This document shows positions 17,616 through 25,144 of a DNA stretch of 64,000 nt, one piece after another. This stretch comes from Pseudomonadota bacterium (GTDB lineage Bacteria > Pseudomonadota > Gammaproteobacteria > Burkholderiales > Casimicrobiaceae). Numbering within the stretch: the stretch's first letter is position 1; each line of letters opens with the position of its first letter. Below the pieces are notes generated by a model. It saw nothing but the letters and a program-made list of their open reading frames with translations, had not been told where the DNA came from and ran no database searches. Both the position numbers and the translations under genes were made by a program. The DNA is taken from assembly GCA_018241745.1 (NCBI GenBank), contig JAFEDG010000141.1:92850-156849 (forward strand), written 5' to 3'.

Positions 17616-18557
17616 ATGACCGTCCCGCCCGCACCGCCGTCCGTAACGCCGCTGCACGACCTGATGCGGCGCGCGCTCGCCGCGTCCCGGGTACCCGGCT
17701 TTCACTTTGCGGGCCACTTTCTGGGCGTGGACTTCGAGACGGTCGACCACGACGAGGTCGTGCTATCGATCCGCGATGGAGACGGGCTGCGCCTGGGCAC
17801 GGCGGACGGCGACCTGTTCGCGCTTGCCGTCCTCGCGGACGTAACGCTGTCGACCGCGTTGCGTGCCGGCCGCGCGTCGCGCGAACGGCTGGCGACGACC
17901 TGGCTGCAGCTTCAGTTCACCGGAGCGCAGGCGGCGCGATCGCTGCACGCACGCGGTGCGACGCAAATGGAACGGCAGCACAGCCGCCTTCCCGTCGGAG
18001 GCGCAAGCGCGCGCATCGAAAGCGGCGGCGTTGCCGTGTGCCATGCGATCGGTGAGTTCGCCCACGTCGGGCCGCCACCCGGCGTGACGCTCGGTCCCCT
18101 GCCCTGGCAAGTGGGCACCCGGAGCAGCGCGCTCCTCGCGGACACCGAACTGGCGCCGGACGAGCAACAGGTCCTGGACCTGGTTGCCTCGGCGGACGCG
18201 GCCAGCGCGCCGACTTGTCTTTGGTCCGGCCGCACGCAGTTGCGCGAAGGCGGCGCAACTCGGGTCGTGCCACTGGGGCTGCACTTCCGCAACCGCGTTG
18301 GCCACGTCCAGGGCGGCCTGCTGCTCGGTGTAGCAACTGGCGCTGCCTGTGCGGCGCTCACGCCCGACTACCGAATCGCGAATGCCACCGGCTGGTACCT
18401 GCGCCCGGCACAGGGCCGCGCGCTGACCGCCGACGCGGACGTGCTGCATCGTGGCCGCTACACGGCCGTCGTGCGGACGCGAGTCCGCGACGACGGCGAC
18501 GAGCCCGTGCTCGAGTGCATGACGCAACACCTTCTGGTCGACACCCGCCAACCATGA
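17616..18557 (+). CDS. Tandem hotdog-fold acyl-CoA thioesterase/hydratase-like protein
   Basis: A 313-residue protein made of two hotdog-like halves. The second half contains NRVGHVQGGLLLGVATGAACAAL, which matches the PaaI/acyl-CoA thioesterase core helix segment; the first half (residues about 20-140) has the same predicted layout but with weak motifs. It probably acts on an acyl-CoA. The start at 17616 gives MTVPPAPPSVTPLHDLM with no signal peptide. It overlaps the CitE-like lyase by an ATGA, so the two are translated together, implying a shared CoA-ester intermediate. Thioesterase is more likely than dehydratase because neither half shows the D-x4-H hydratase motif. Specific substrate unknown. 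Confidence 0.75.
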   Translation: MTVPPAPPSVTPLHDLMRRALAASRVPGFHFAGHFLGVDFETVDHDEVVLSIRDGDGLRLGTADGDLFALAVLADVTLSTALRAGRASRERLATTWLQLQFTGAQAARSLHARGATQMERQHSRLPVGGASARIESGGVAVCHAIGEFAHVGPPPGVTLGPLPWQVGTRSSALLADTELAPDEQQVLDLVASADAASAPTCLWSGRTQLREGGATRVVPLGLHFRNRVGHVQGGLLLGVATGAACAALTPDYRIANATGWYLRPAQGRALTADADVLHRGRYTAVVRTRVRDDGDEPVLECMTQHLLVDTRQP

Positions 18558-19351
18558 CGCCACTGCGGTCGCTGTTGTTCGTTCCTGCGTCCCGGCCAGA
18601 CCGCTTCGCAAAGGCGCTGGGCGCGGGCGCGAGCATGGTGATCGTCGACCTGGAGGACGCGGTCGCGCCGTCGGCCAAGGCGTCCGCGCGGGACGCCGTG
18701 GCCAGCTGGCTCGATGCAACGCGCCCGGTGCTGGTCCGCGTCAACGCGTGCGAAACCCCGTGGTTCGCCGACGACATCCGGATGTGCGAGCACCCGGGCG
18801 TCGTCGGCGTCGTGCTGCCGAAGGCGGAGGATGCTTCGCTGCTGCCGTCACTGGCCAGGCCGTGGCGTACGGTCATGCCGCTCGTCGAGAGCGCGCGCGG
18901 CGTCGGTGCCGTGGATCAGCTCGCGGCTGCCCGCGGCGTCGCGTGCCTCCTGTTCGGCGCGCTGGACCTGGCTGCCGATCTCGGGATGCAAGAACCCCAC
19001 GAGGACGATTTCACCAGCCTGCGCCTCGCGCTCGTCCGCGCGTCACGTGTGGCCGGGCTCGGCGCGCCACTGGATGGGGTGACCTCCGCCATCGACGACG
19101 AGGCGACGCTTCGCGACGACATCGCGCGGGCGCGCCGACTGGGCTTCGCGGGCAAGCTGTGCATCCATCCGCGCCAGGTACCCGTCGTCGAGGCGCTGTT
19201 CGCACCGACGGCCACGGAAGTGGACTGGGCACGTCGCGTGAAGGCCGCGATCGATGCCGAGCATGGCGGCGTGGCCACGGTGGACGGCAAGATGGTGGAC
19301 CGACCTGTGCTGCAGCGTGCGCTCGCGATACTTGCGGGAGTCGCCCGATGA
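18554..19351 (+). CDS. CitE-like acyl-CoA lyase (HpcH/HpaI aldolase family)
   Basis: A 265-residue TIM-barrel lyase of the CitE/HpcH family, whose members cleave or form citramalyl-CoA, malyl-CoA, beta-methylmalyl-CoA or HMG-like CoA esters using Mg2+. Diagnostic stretches are RSLLFVPASRPDRFAKAL, the metal-binding MVIVDLEDAV, VLVRVNA, MPLVESARGV and GFAGKLCIHPRQV. The start overlaps the hotdog gene (ATGA). Together with the family III CoA-transferase and MaoC-type hydratases 2-5 kb downstream, this supplies all three activities of an itaconate- or mesaconate-type route (activation, hydration, cleavage). Which CoA ester is cleaved cannot be told from sequence. Confidence 0.88.
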   Translation: MTPLRSLLFVPASRPDRFAKALGAGASMVIVDLEDAVAPSAKASARDAVASWLDATRPVLVRVNACETPWFADDIRMCEHPGVVGVVLPKAEDASLLPSLARPWRTVMPLVESARGVGAVDQLAAARGVACLLFGALDLAADLGMQEPHEDDFTSLRLALVRASRVAGLGAPLDGVTSAIDDEATLRDDIARARRLGFAGKLCIHPRQVPVVEALFAPTATEVDWARRVKAAIDAEHGGVATVDGKMVDRPVLQRALAILAGVAR

Positions 19352-19362
19352 TCCGCGTCCCG

Positions 19363-20094
19363 CTAGCCTTCTGCCCCTTGCGACACGAGGTAGTGGTAAT
19401 GCTGGGTGTGGACGTACGTCGTCCGCAGCTCGACAGGCACGCGGTTGAACGTGAAGGCGGTGCGCTCGATCTTGAGCATCGGCGTAGCCGCGGTAACGCC
19501 GAGGATCCGCGCCACCGTTGCGCCCGCGCTCACCGCGAGCAGCTTCTCGGTGACGCGCACGATGTTGACGCCGAACCGGGACTGGTAGAGCGCGTACAGC
19601 GAGGCCGGCCCGTCGGCGACGGTCCTGGCATCGAGCCCTGTGAACAGCTGCGTCGGCACCAGGATCTCCGCGTACGCCAGGTTGGCGTCCGCTGCCGAGA
19701 GGCGAATGCGCATCCGGAACACCTGCGGCGAGCGGAGGCCCGGCGGGAACTGCAGCTGCGCAGCGACGCTTGGCGCGGCCCTTTCCCTGCGGAGGGAGAG
19801 CAATTCACGATGGAAGCTGTCCTTGGCTCCGCCGTTGCGTACGACATTGAAGAACCGGTACACGTTGCCAGGGGCGTTGTGGCGCGCGACGTACGTGCCC
19901 TTGCCCTGCGTGCGCACCAGGACATTGCCGGCAACCAGCTCGCCGATCGCCGCGCGGATCGTCGAGATCCCCACGCCGAAGCGCGCCGCCAGCTGGGGCT
20001 CGGTTGGAATCATCTCGCCCGGACGCCACTCGTTGCGCGCGAGGCTGGCAACGAGCTGTTCCTTGATCTGGCGGTACAGCGGTTGGCTGCCCAT
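19363..20094 (-). CDS. GntR-family regulator, HutC/UTRA subfamily
   Basis: A 243-residue regulator with an N-terminal winged helix (YRQIKEQLVASLARNEWRPGEMIPTE, then ARFGVGISTIRAAIGEL and RTQGKGTYVA) and a C-terminal UTRA ligand domain (residues about 90-235). The ATG at 20094 starts the protein 5 residues before the conserved LYRQIK. The open frame continues antisense for over 3 kb but contains no conserved sequence. It is divergent from the CoA-ester operon at 20311, and the 216-base gap contains a double palindrome that recurs before the second operon at 24475. The simplest model is that this protein controls both. HutC-type regulators usually respond to small acids or sugars; the effector here is unknown. 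Confidence 0.92.
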   Translation of the reverse strand: MGSQPLYRQIKEQLVASLARNEWRPGEMIPTEPQLAARFGVGISTIRAAIGELVAGNVLVRTQGKGTYVARHNAPGNVYRFFNVVRNGGAKDSFHRELLSLRRERAAPSVAAQLQFPPGLRSPQVFRMRIRLSAADANLAYAEILVPTQLFTGLDARTVADGPASLYALYQSRFGVNIVRVTEKLLAVSAGATVARILGVTAATPMLKIERTAFTFNRVPVELRTTYVHTQHYHYLVSQGAEG

Positions 20095-20191
20095 GTTTCG
20101 CTGCTGCGCTCTCGCGGTGGGAGGGTCCGGAATATACGGCGGGCACGATGCGGTGTCACGCGGCCGGCCGCGGCGGGAGCGTGCGTCGCTC

Positions 20192-20212
20192 CACTCAATG
20201 AACCTTTGAGTG
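20192..20212. promoter_or_regulatory. Inverted repeat CACTCAA-N7-TTGAGTG
   Basis: A perfect 7-bp inverted repeat with a 7-base spacer, directly abutting the double palindrome at 20213 in the GntR/UTRA to MaoC intergenic region. It is not repeated at 24475, so it may be a second regulator's site or an additional GntR contact. Confidence 0.45.
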
Positions 20213-20233
20213 TCATTCGAGTCATTCGAATGA
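20213..20233. promoter_or_regulatory. Double-palindrome operator, copy 1
   Basis: TCATTCGA (20213-20220), one base, then the perfect 12-bp palindrome TCATTCGAATGA (20222-20233). The same architecture with 19 of 21 identical positions occurs at 24475. It lies 78 bases upstream of the first MaoC gene and 119 bases from the GntR/UTRA start, where it could control both directions. Confidence 0.7.
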
Positions 20234-20310
20234 TAACATCGGCAAATCACCGCGGCGATCGACGCCGCGACACGGCGTGGCGAGCCACGCGTCAAGCATG
20301 AAGGTGACCC

Positions 20311-20820
20311 ATGAGTGAAGCCAGGAAGCGCGTTGCCGCGGATGCGCGCGGGCGCCGCGCGCAATTCGACGAAATCGAGGTCGGGCGCGTGCTCGGCGAG
20401 ATGGAATGGACCGTCACCGAGGCGATGATCGACACGCAGTGCGCGCTGGATGCGGACTACGCGCTCTGGTACAGCGTCGATTCCCCTTGGGGCGGGCGCG
20501 TCGCCCCGCCCCAGATCAGCTACCGGCCGCCGCGCTGGCTGCTTTCGCGCGCGTACAACGTGCGCGGACTGTTCTATCGCTGGGAGATGGAGAACATCCG
20601 ACCGATCCGGCCGGGGGTGCCGCTGCGGGTCACGGCCACGGTGGCCGACAAGTACGTGCGCAACGACCGCGAGTTCATCGTGTTCGAGGCGAGCGCCACC
20701 GACCCGGACGGCGCGCTGGTTTTCCGGACCCGCCGCACGCACGTTCTGGACTTCGTCGACCGCAACGCCGAGCGCGCCGGCGAAGGCATCGATTCCGGCA
20801 TCAAGGCGGAACGCATCTGA
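20311..20820 (+). CDS. MaoC-like hotdog protein, non-catalytic-type subunit
   Basis: A 169-residue single-hotdog protein related to the N-terminal (substrate-binding) half of MaoC/FAS1-type hydratases. The D-x4-H catalytic pair of hydratase 2 enzymes is not visible: the corresponding helix region reads APPQISYRPPRWLL with no such motif. The next gene, 10 bases downstream, does carry the pair. Such split arrangements form heterodimeric enoyl-CoA hydratases in which one subunit binds substrate and the other catalyses. It is first in the operon after the operator. The role as partner subunit is inferred from the pairing and the missing motif. Confidence 0.75.
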   Translation: MSEARKRVAADARGRRAQFDEIEVGRVLGEMEWTVTEAMIDTQCALDADYALWYSVDSPWGGRVAPPQISYRPPRWLLSRAYNVRGLFYRWEMENIRPIRPGVPLRVTATVADKYVRNDREFIVFEASATDPDGALVFRTRRTHVLDFVDRNAERAGEGIDSGIKAERI

Positions 20821-20830
20821 AGGAGATTCC

Positions 20831-21241
20831 ATGCAGGCCCTGTTGACGAAGGACACTCCGGTCGGGGCCGTCCTGCCCGAGGTCGCTTGCCAGTTCACGC
20901 TGGCCCACTTCAAGCGCAGCGATGAATCGACGATCCATACCGACGAGGAGGCAGCGCGCAAGGAAGGGCTGTCCGCGCCGGTCGCCACCGGCCCGCAGGT
21001 CGCGGCGCTGATCTTCAGGCAGCTGCGGGCGTCGTTCGGCGCCGGATGGATCGAAGGCGGGCGCTGCGAGCTCACCTTCCGCCGGCCGGTGCGCGTCGAC
21101 GATTTCTGCGTCGCTCGCGGTGTCGTGACCGCGAACGTGGACGTCGGCGGTACGCGGCGCGTCGAGTGCGACGTATGGATCGAGAATGCAGCCGGCGACA
21201 AGGTGATCGTGGGACGGGCGAGCGCTCCGGTCGACGCGTGA
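20831..21241 (+). CDS. MaoC-like enoyl-CoA hydratase, catalytic-type subunit
   Basis: A 136-residue hotdog protein carrying the hydratase 2 active-site pair as DESTIH (D-x4-H), followed by the conserved small-residue segment GLSAPVATGPQVAALI. It probably hydrates a trans-2-enoyl-CoA, in complex with the preceding subunit. The start is backed by a strong GAAGGAGATTCC site ending just before the ATG. Its stop overlaps the GTG start of the CoA-transferase. Size is typical of single-domain MaoC hydratases. The substrate is presumably the CoA ester made by the transferase downstream, which is inference. Confidence 0.82.
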   Translation: MQALLTKDTPVGAVLPEVACQFTLAHFKRSDESTIHTDEEAARKEGLSAPVATGPQVAALIFRQLRASFGAGWIEGGRCELTFRRPVRVDDFCVARGVVTANVDVGGTRRVECDVWIENAAGDKVIVGRASAPVDA

Positions 21242-23559
21242 GCGCGGGCGACAACGGCGCGGATCCGCCGCTGCTCGCCGGCATTCGCGTGCTCGAATGG
21301 GCCGACGGAACCGCGGCCGGCTATGCGGCGCGCCTGCTGCGCAACCTGGGCGCGGACGTCGCGCGCCTCGAGCGCCGCGCGCCCGTGGACCGCGACCTGG
21401 AGACCTTCCTCGATGTAGGCAAGACGGTGGTCGATGCAAATCCGGGGCGCGACGGGCTGCTGAGCATCCTCGCGGACGTCGACATCCTGCTGGACGACCA
21501 TGCGGCCGGCGCACGCGCCGCACTCGGCCTCGACGCGGCTGCGCTGGCCGTGCGCTTTCCCACGTTGGTACAGGTGGCCGTGACTCCATTCGGCCAAACC
21601 GGTCCGTACCGCGACTGGCGTGCCACGGATGTCGAACTTGCCTGCATGGCCGGCCTCGCGCATCTCACGCCGCGTGACGTCTCGGCGCCCCCGGGCAGCA
21701 CGGTTCCTCCGCTCAAGATGCCTGGCGCGCTGGTGTCGATGTATGCCGGCGCAAGCGCCGCGGGAGCCGCACTGGCTGCCCTGCTCGCGCGCCAGGATGG
21801 CGGCCCTGGACGCGTCGTCGACGTGTCGATGCTCGAGTCGCTCATCCCGACGCTGCGCCGCGAGATCGCGCTCTACGAATACCAGGGCGTGATCGCCTCG
21901 CGCTTCATGCGCGTCTGGCGGCTCGCGCCCTGGGGCGTGAAGCCGTGCCGCGACGGCTACGTTTTCCTGCAGGTGGTCGAGCGCCACCATTGGGCGGGGC
22001 TCGTGGAGATGATGGGCTCGCCCGCGTGGGCGCTGGATCCCCGCTTCGAGGACGCTGAATACCGCTACGCGCACAGGGCAGCGATCGAAACCAGCATGCA
22101 CGCGTGGCTGATGACCCAGGACAAGGCGTCGTTCGGCTGGGAGTCGCAGCGGCGCAACCTCCCCTTCGCGCCCGTGAACGGCATGGCCGATGTCTGCCGC
22201 ATCCCCCAGCTGCAGGCGCGCGGCTTTTGGCGCGCGGCGCTTGCCCCCGACGGCCGCCCGTGCGTCGTTCCAGGCAGCCCTTTCCGCTTCCGCACGCAGC
22301 AAACGGCCGCGCCCGCGGCGACCGCCGGACATGGGGTCACCGCCGCAGCGAGTGCATCGCTGCCGCTCGCGGGGATCAAGGTCGTCGACTTCGGGCACGT
22401 GTGGGCAGGTCCGTACTGTGCGGCATTGCTCGCCGACATGGGCGCCGACGTCGTGAAGGTCGAGAGCGAGCAGCGCCTGGACGTCCATCGCCGGCAAGGC
22501 CCATATCCGGACGGCATCCCGGGGATCAATCGCAGCGGCGTGTGGAACGCGCAAAACCGGGGCAAGCGGAGCGTCACGCTGAACCTCGCCACCGAAGGCG
22601 GCCGCGACCTGGCGCGCAGGCTCGTCGCGCAGGCCGACGTCGTCATCGAGAATTTTGCGCCGGGCGTCATGCAACGCCTCGGCCTGGACTATGCGGCCCT
22701 CGCGCAAGACAACCCCGGCCTGGTCATGGCGTCGCTGTCCGCCTTCGGGCAACAGGGACCGCAGTGCGGCTACGTCGGCTATGGACCCTCGCTGGACGCG
22801 TGGGCGGGCCTCGATGCGCAGACGGCATTCGCGGACGGGTCGCCCAACGCGCTCGGCGGCGTCTTTCCGGACACCGGCTCCGCACTGCACGCCGCGGTCG
22901 CAATCCTCGCGGCACTGCACGCGCGCAAGCGCAGCGGCGCCGGTTGCTACGTCGACCTGTCCGAACTCGAAGTGTCCGTGCTGATGGTGGGCGACCTCGC
23001 GACGCGCGCGCTCGCGGGCGGAGAAGTCGCCCCCACCGGCAACGCGGGCGGAGACCACTTTCCGCAAGGTGTATTCCGCTGCGCGGGCGACGACGCGTGG
23101 CTCGCCGTCAGCGTCGTCGATGACACCAGCTGGGCTGGCCTCTGCGACGTCGTGGGCGCGCCTGCGTGGAAAGGCGATCCGGAGCTCGCCACGGTGGCGG
23201 GTCGGCGCCGAGCGGCGCCACAGCTCGAGACGCGGATCGGCGCATGGTGCGCGACGCGGAACGCGATCGCCGCGATGGGCGAGCTGCAGCGCGCGGGGGT
23301 GCCTGCCGGCGCCGTGTACAACGTCCCGCAACTGCTCAGCGACGTACAGCTCGCCGCGCGAGGCTATTTCGAAACCGTGCACAACGCCGAGACCGGCGCC
23401 CAGCGCGTGTACGGCGCGCTGTGGCGCTTCGACGGCAACCCAGTCCCCATCAATGGCCCGGCGCCAACGCTGGGCCAATCGAATCGCGAGGTCCTCGCCC
23501 GACTGGGGCTCGGCGACGAACACGTGCGCGCGCTGCACGCTGCGCGCGTCGTCTATTGA
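21238..23559 (+). CDS. Fused double-domain family III CoA-transferase (CaiB/BaiF)
   Basis: A 773-residue protein with two consecutive family III CoA-transferase domains: residues about 12-355 and about 378-773. The second opens with LPLAGIKVVDFGHVWAGPYC, has NRGKRSVTLNL, and a candidate catalytic Asp in FPDTGSALHA. In the first half the aligned position is Ser (ALVSMYAGAS), so that domain appears unable to form the acyl-aspartyl intermediate. GTG at 21238 is taken as start because it overlaps the MaoC stop (GTGA) and the first conserved strand, LAGIRVLEWADGTAAGYAARLL, follows within 25 residues. The family moves CoA between organic acids; known fused forms function as internal dimers. The acid is unknown; a dicarboxylate such as itaconate or mesaconate would fit the neighbours. 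Confidence 0.88.
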   Translation: MSAGDNGADPPLLAGIRVLEWADGTAAGYAARLLRNLGADVARLERRAPVDRDLETFLDVGKTVVDANPGRDGLLSILADVDILLDDHAAGARAALGLDAAALAVRFPTLVQVAVTPFGQTGPYRDWRATDVELACMAGLAHLTPRDVSAPPGSTVPPLKMPGALVSMYAGASAAGAALAALLARQDGGPGRVVDVSMLESLIPTLRREIALYEYQGVIASRFMRVWRLAPWGVKPCRDGYVFLQVVERHHWAGLVEMMGSPAWALDPRFEDAEYRYAHRAAIETSMHAWLMTQDKASFGWESQRRNLPFAPVNGMADVCRIPQLQARGFWRAALAPDGRPCVVPGSPFRFRTQQTAAPAATAGHGVTAAASASLPLAGIKVVDFGHVWAGPYCAALLADMGADVVKVESEQRLDVHRRQGPYPDGIPGINRSGVWNAQNRGKRSVTLNLATEGGRDLARRLVAQADVVIENFAPGVMQRLGLDYAALAQDNPGLVMASLSAFGQQGPQCGYVGYGPSLDAWAGLDAQTAFADGSPNALGGVFPDTGSALHAAVAILAALHARKRSGAGCYVDLSELEVSVLMVGDLATRALAGGEVAPTGNAGGDHFPQGVFRCAGDDAWLAVSVVDDTSWAGLCDVVGAPAWKGDPELATVAGRRRAAPQLETRIGAWCATRNAIAAMGELQRAGVPAGAVYNVPQLLSDVQLAARGYFETVHNAETGAQRVYGALWRFDGNPVPINGPAPTLGQSNREVLARLGLGDEHVRALHAARVVY

Positions 23560-23570
23560 GAGGGCACGGC

Positions 23571-24434
23571 ATGAACGCACCGGACGAGCAATGGAAGGCG
23601 TGGCTCGGGCGCAGCGAGACCCAGGACGATATCGTCGCGCCGGCGCGCGCGCAGGCACTCGCCGCGACATTGGACCGCGACCCCGCGTTCATCGCAGACG
23701 GCGTCGCGTTGCCGCCGCTGTGGCACTGGCTCTATTGCCTGCCGACGGTAGCCCAGGCCGATCTCGGGTCCGACGGCCATCCGGCACGCGGAGGTTTCCT
23801 GCCGCCCGTCGACCTGCCGCGGCGGATGTGGGCGTCCAGCTCGCTGCAGTTCGTGCGCCCGCTGGCGATCGGCGCACCGATGCGTCGCATATCGACGATC
23901 ACCAACGTCGAGAGCAAGACCGGACGCAGCGGCAAGCTCGTATTCGTCACCGTGAAGCATGTGATCAGCACGGATGGCGACGTGGTACTGCACGAGAACC
24001 AGCACATCGTCTATCGTGACGCCCCCGCTCCCGCGCAGCACGCAACCTCGGCCACGCGCGCCGGTCCGGAACCCGCGCGCGCCAGCACGTGGCGGCACAC
24101 CGTCCTCCCGACGGCAACCTTGCTGTTCCGTTATTCGGCCCTGACGTTCAACGGGCATCGCATCCACTACGACCGCCCTTACGCAACCGCCGACGAGGGC
24201 TATCCGGGCCTCGTGGTCCACGGACCGCTCATTGCGACGCTCCTGCTCGATCTGCTGCACGGCGCGCTGCCGGGCCGCGACGTCGCGACCTTCGAGTTCC
24301 GCGCGCTGCGGCCGCTGTTCGACGGTGCCGCGTTCGACATCTGTGGTGCGCCCGACGCCGACGGCACGATCGCGCTGTGGGCCGTCGATCCGGCGGGCGC
24401 GATCGCGATGGAAGCGCGCGCCACCGTCCGCTGA
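23571..24434 (+). CDS. Mesaconyl-CoA-hydratase-like (HTD2/MaoC N+C) double-hotdog protein
   Basis: A 287-residue double-hotdog protein. The C-terminal half has FRYSALTFNGHRIHYDRPYA followed by EGYPGLVVHGPLIATLLLDLL, the signature of the HTD2/mesaconyl-C4-CoA hydratase group; the N-terminal half is the FAS1-type substrate domain. Members hydrate mesaconyl-C4-CoA to citramalyl-CoA or act as acyl-thioester dehydratases. It follows the CoA-transferase after 11 bases and closes this operon; the second operator lies 41 bases beyond its stop. Together with a CitE-like lyase at 18554 it would complete a mesaconate-to-pyruvate-plus-acetyl-CoA style sequence. Which of the two hydratases acts on which intermediate is open. 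Confidence 0.82.
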   Translation: MNAPDEQWKAWLGRSETQDDIVAPARAQALAATLDRDPAFIADGVALPPLWHWLYCLPTVAQADLGSDGHPARGGFLPPVDLPRRMWASSSLQFVRPLAIGAPMRRISTITNVESKTGRSGKLVFVTVKHVISTDGDVVLHENQHIVYRDAPAPAQHATSATRAGPEPARASTWRHTVLPTATLLFRYSALTFNGHRIHYDRPYATADEGYPGLVVHGPLIATLLLDLLHGALPGRDVATFEFRALRPLFDGAAFDICGAPDADGTIALWAVDPAGAIAMEARATVR

Positions 24435-24474
24435 CCCGGTGCCACCGTTTGACACTGGCGGCCCACCGTCAGTA

Positions 24475-24495
24475 TGATTCGAATCATTCGAATGA
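24475..24495. promoter_or_regulatory. Double-palindrome operator, copy 2
   Basis: Two overlapping perfect 12-bp palindromes, TGATTCGAATCA (24475-24486) and TCATTCGAATGA (24484-24495), offset by 9 bases. The second is identical to 20222-20233 and the upstream half-site has the same spacing. It lies 47 bases before the isochorismatase-fold gene, so it should govern the second operon and implies control by the GntR/UTRA protein at 19363. Confidence 0.7.
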
Positions 24496-24541
24496 AATAG
24501 GCGCGGATCGACAACGGCGCCGCACGCGAGGAGAAATCCGC

Positions 24542-25144
24542 ATGACCGTCGCCCTGGTGCTCCTCGACCTGCAGGTTGGCCTGGTGCGCTCGCCGCGGAT
24601 TGCGTGGGAGGACCCCGCTACGCCCGGGCGCGCCATCGAGGCCGCGCGCGCCTTGCTCGACGCCGCGCGCGGCAACGGCGTGCCGGTGATCCACGTCGGC
24701 GTCGTCCGGCCCCATGCGCGGGGCCAGTTCGACACGCCGCGCACGATGGTCGCGCGCAAGTCAGGCCGCATCCCGCGCGACGTGGCGCCGCTCGAAGCCG
24801 GCAGCGACGACACGGCATTCGTGCTCGTGCCGGGGCCCGGCGAGGAGGTGGTGCACAAGGTCGGCGTGTCGGCGTTCCAGGGGACCCGGCTCGACGCGCT
24901 GCTTCGCAACGCAGGCATCCACGACGTGGTCGTTGCCGGCGCCTTCACGCACATGGTCGTCGAAAGCACCGTGCGCCAGGGATTCGACCTCGGATACCGG
25001 ATGACCGTGGTCACCGACGCGTGCTGCGCGCCGGTCGCCGCAGCCCACCAGGCCGCGATGACGGTCGGAATCCCCTCGTTCGCGATCGTCGCCGGGCTTG
25101 AGGAATCCGTCGCGCTGCTGGCACAGGGCCGCGCCGGTGGCTGA
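24542..25144 (+). CDS. Isochorismatase-fold hydrolase lacking the catalytic cysteine
   Basis: A 200-residue protein of the isochorismatase-like cysteine hydrolase superfamily. Catalytic Asp9 (LLDLQVG) and Lys106 (VVHKVGVSAF) are conserved, but the nucleophile position in the T-N-x-C-V-x-x-T motif reads THMVVEST, with Val139 in place of Cys. True isochorismatases such as PhzD also lack the Cys and hydrolyse an enol ether, while amidases such as nicotinamidase need it. The protein is therefore not expected to be an ordinary amidase. GAGGAGAAATCC precedes the ATG. It overlaps the next gene, whose GTG start lies inside its end. It is first of the second operator-controlled operon. Confidence 0.85.
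   Translation: MTVALVLLDLQVGLVRSPRIAWEDPATPGRAIEAARALLDAARGNGVPVIHVGVVRPHARGQFDTPRTMVARKSGRIPRDVAPLEAGSDDTAFVLVPGPGEEVVHKVGVSAFQGTRLDALLRNAGIHDVVVAGAFTHMVVESTVRQGFDLGYRMTVVTDACCAPVAAAHQAAMTVGIPSFAIVAGLEESVALLAQGRAGG

Noticed and set aside
19363..23670. A 1435-residue open frame on the reverse strand
   Set aside because: Only the last 243 codons encode a conserved protein (GntR/UTRA). The rest is antisense to the MaoC and CoA-transferase genes and is Arg/Ala/His-rich without motifs, as expected in very GC-rich DNA.
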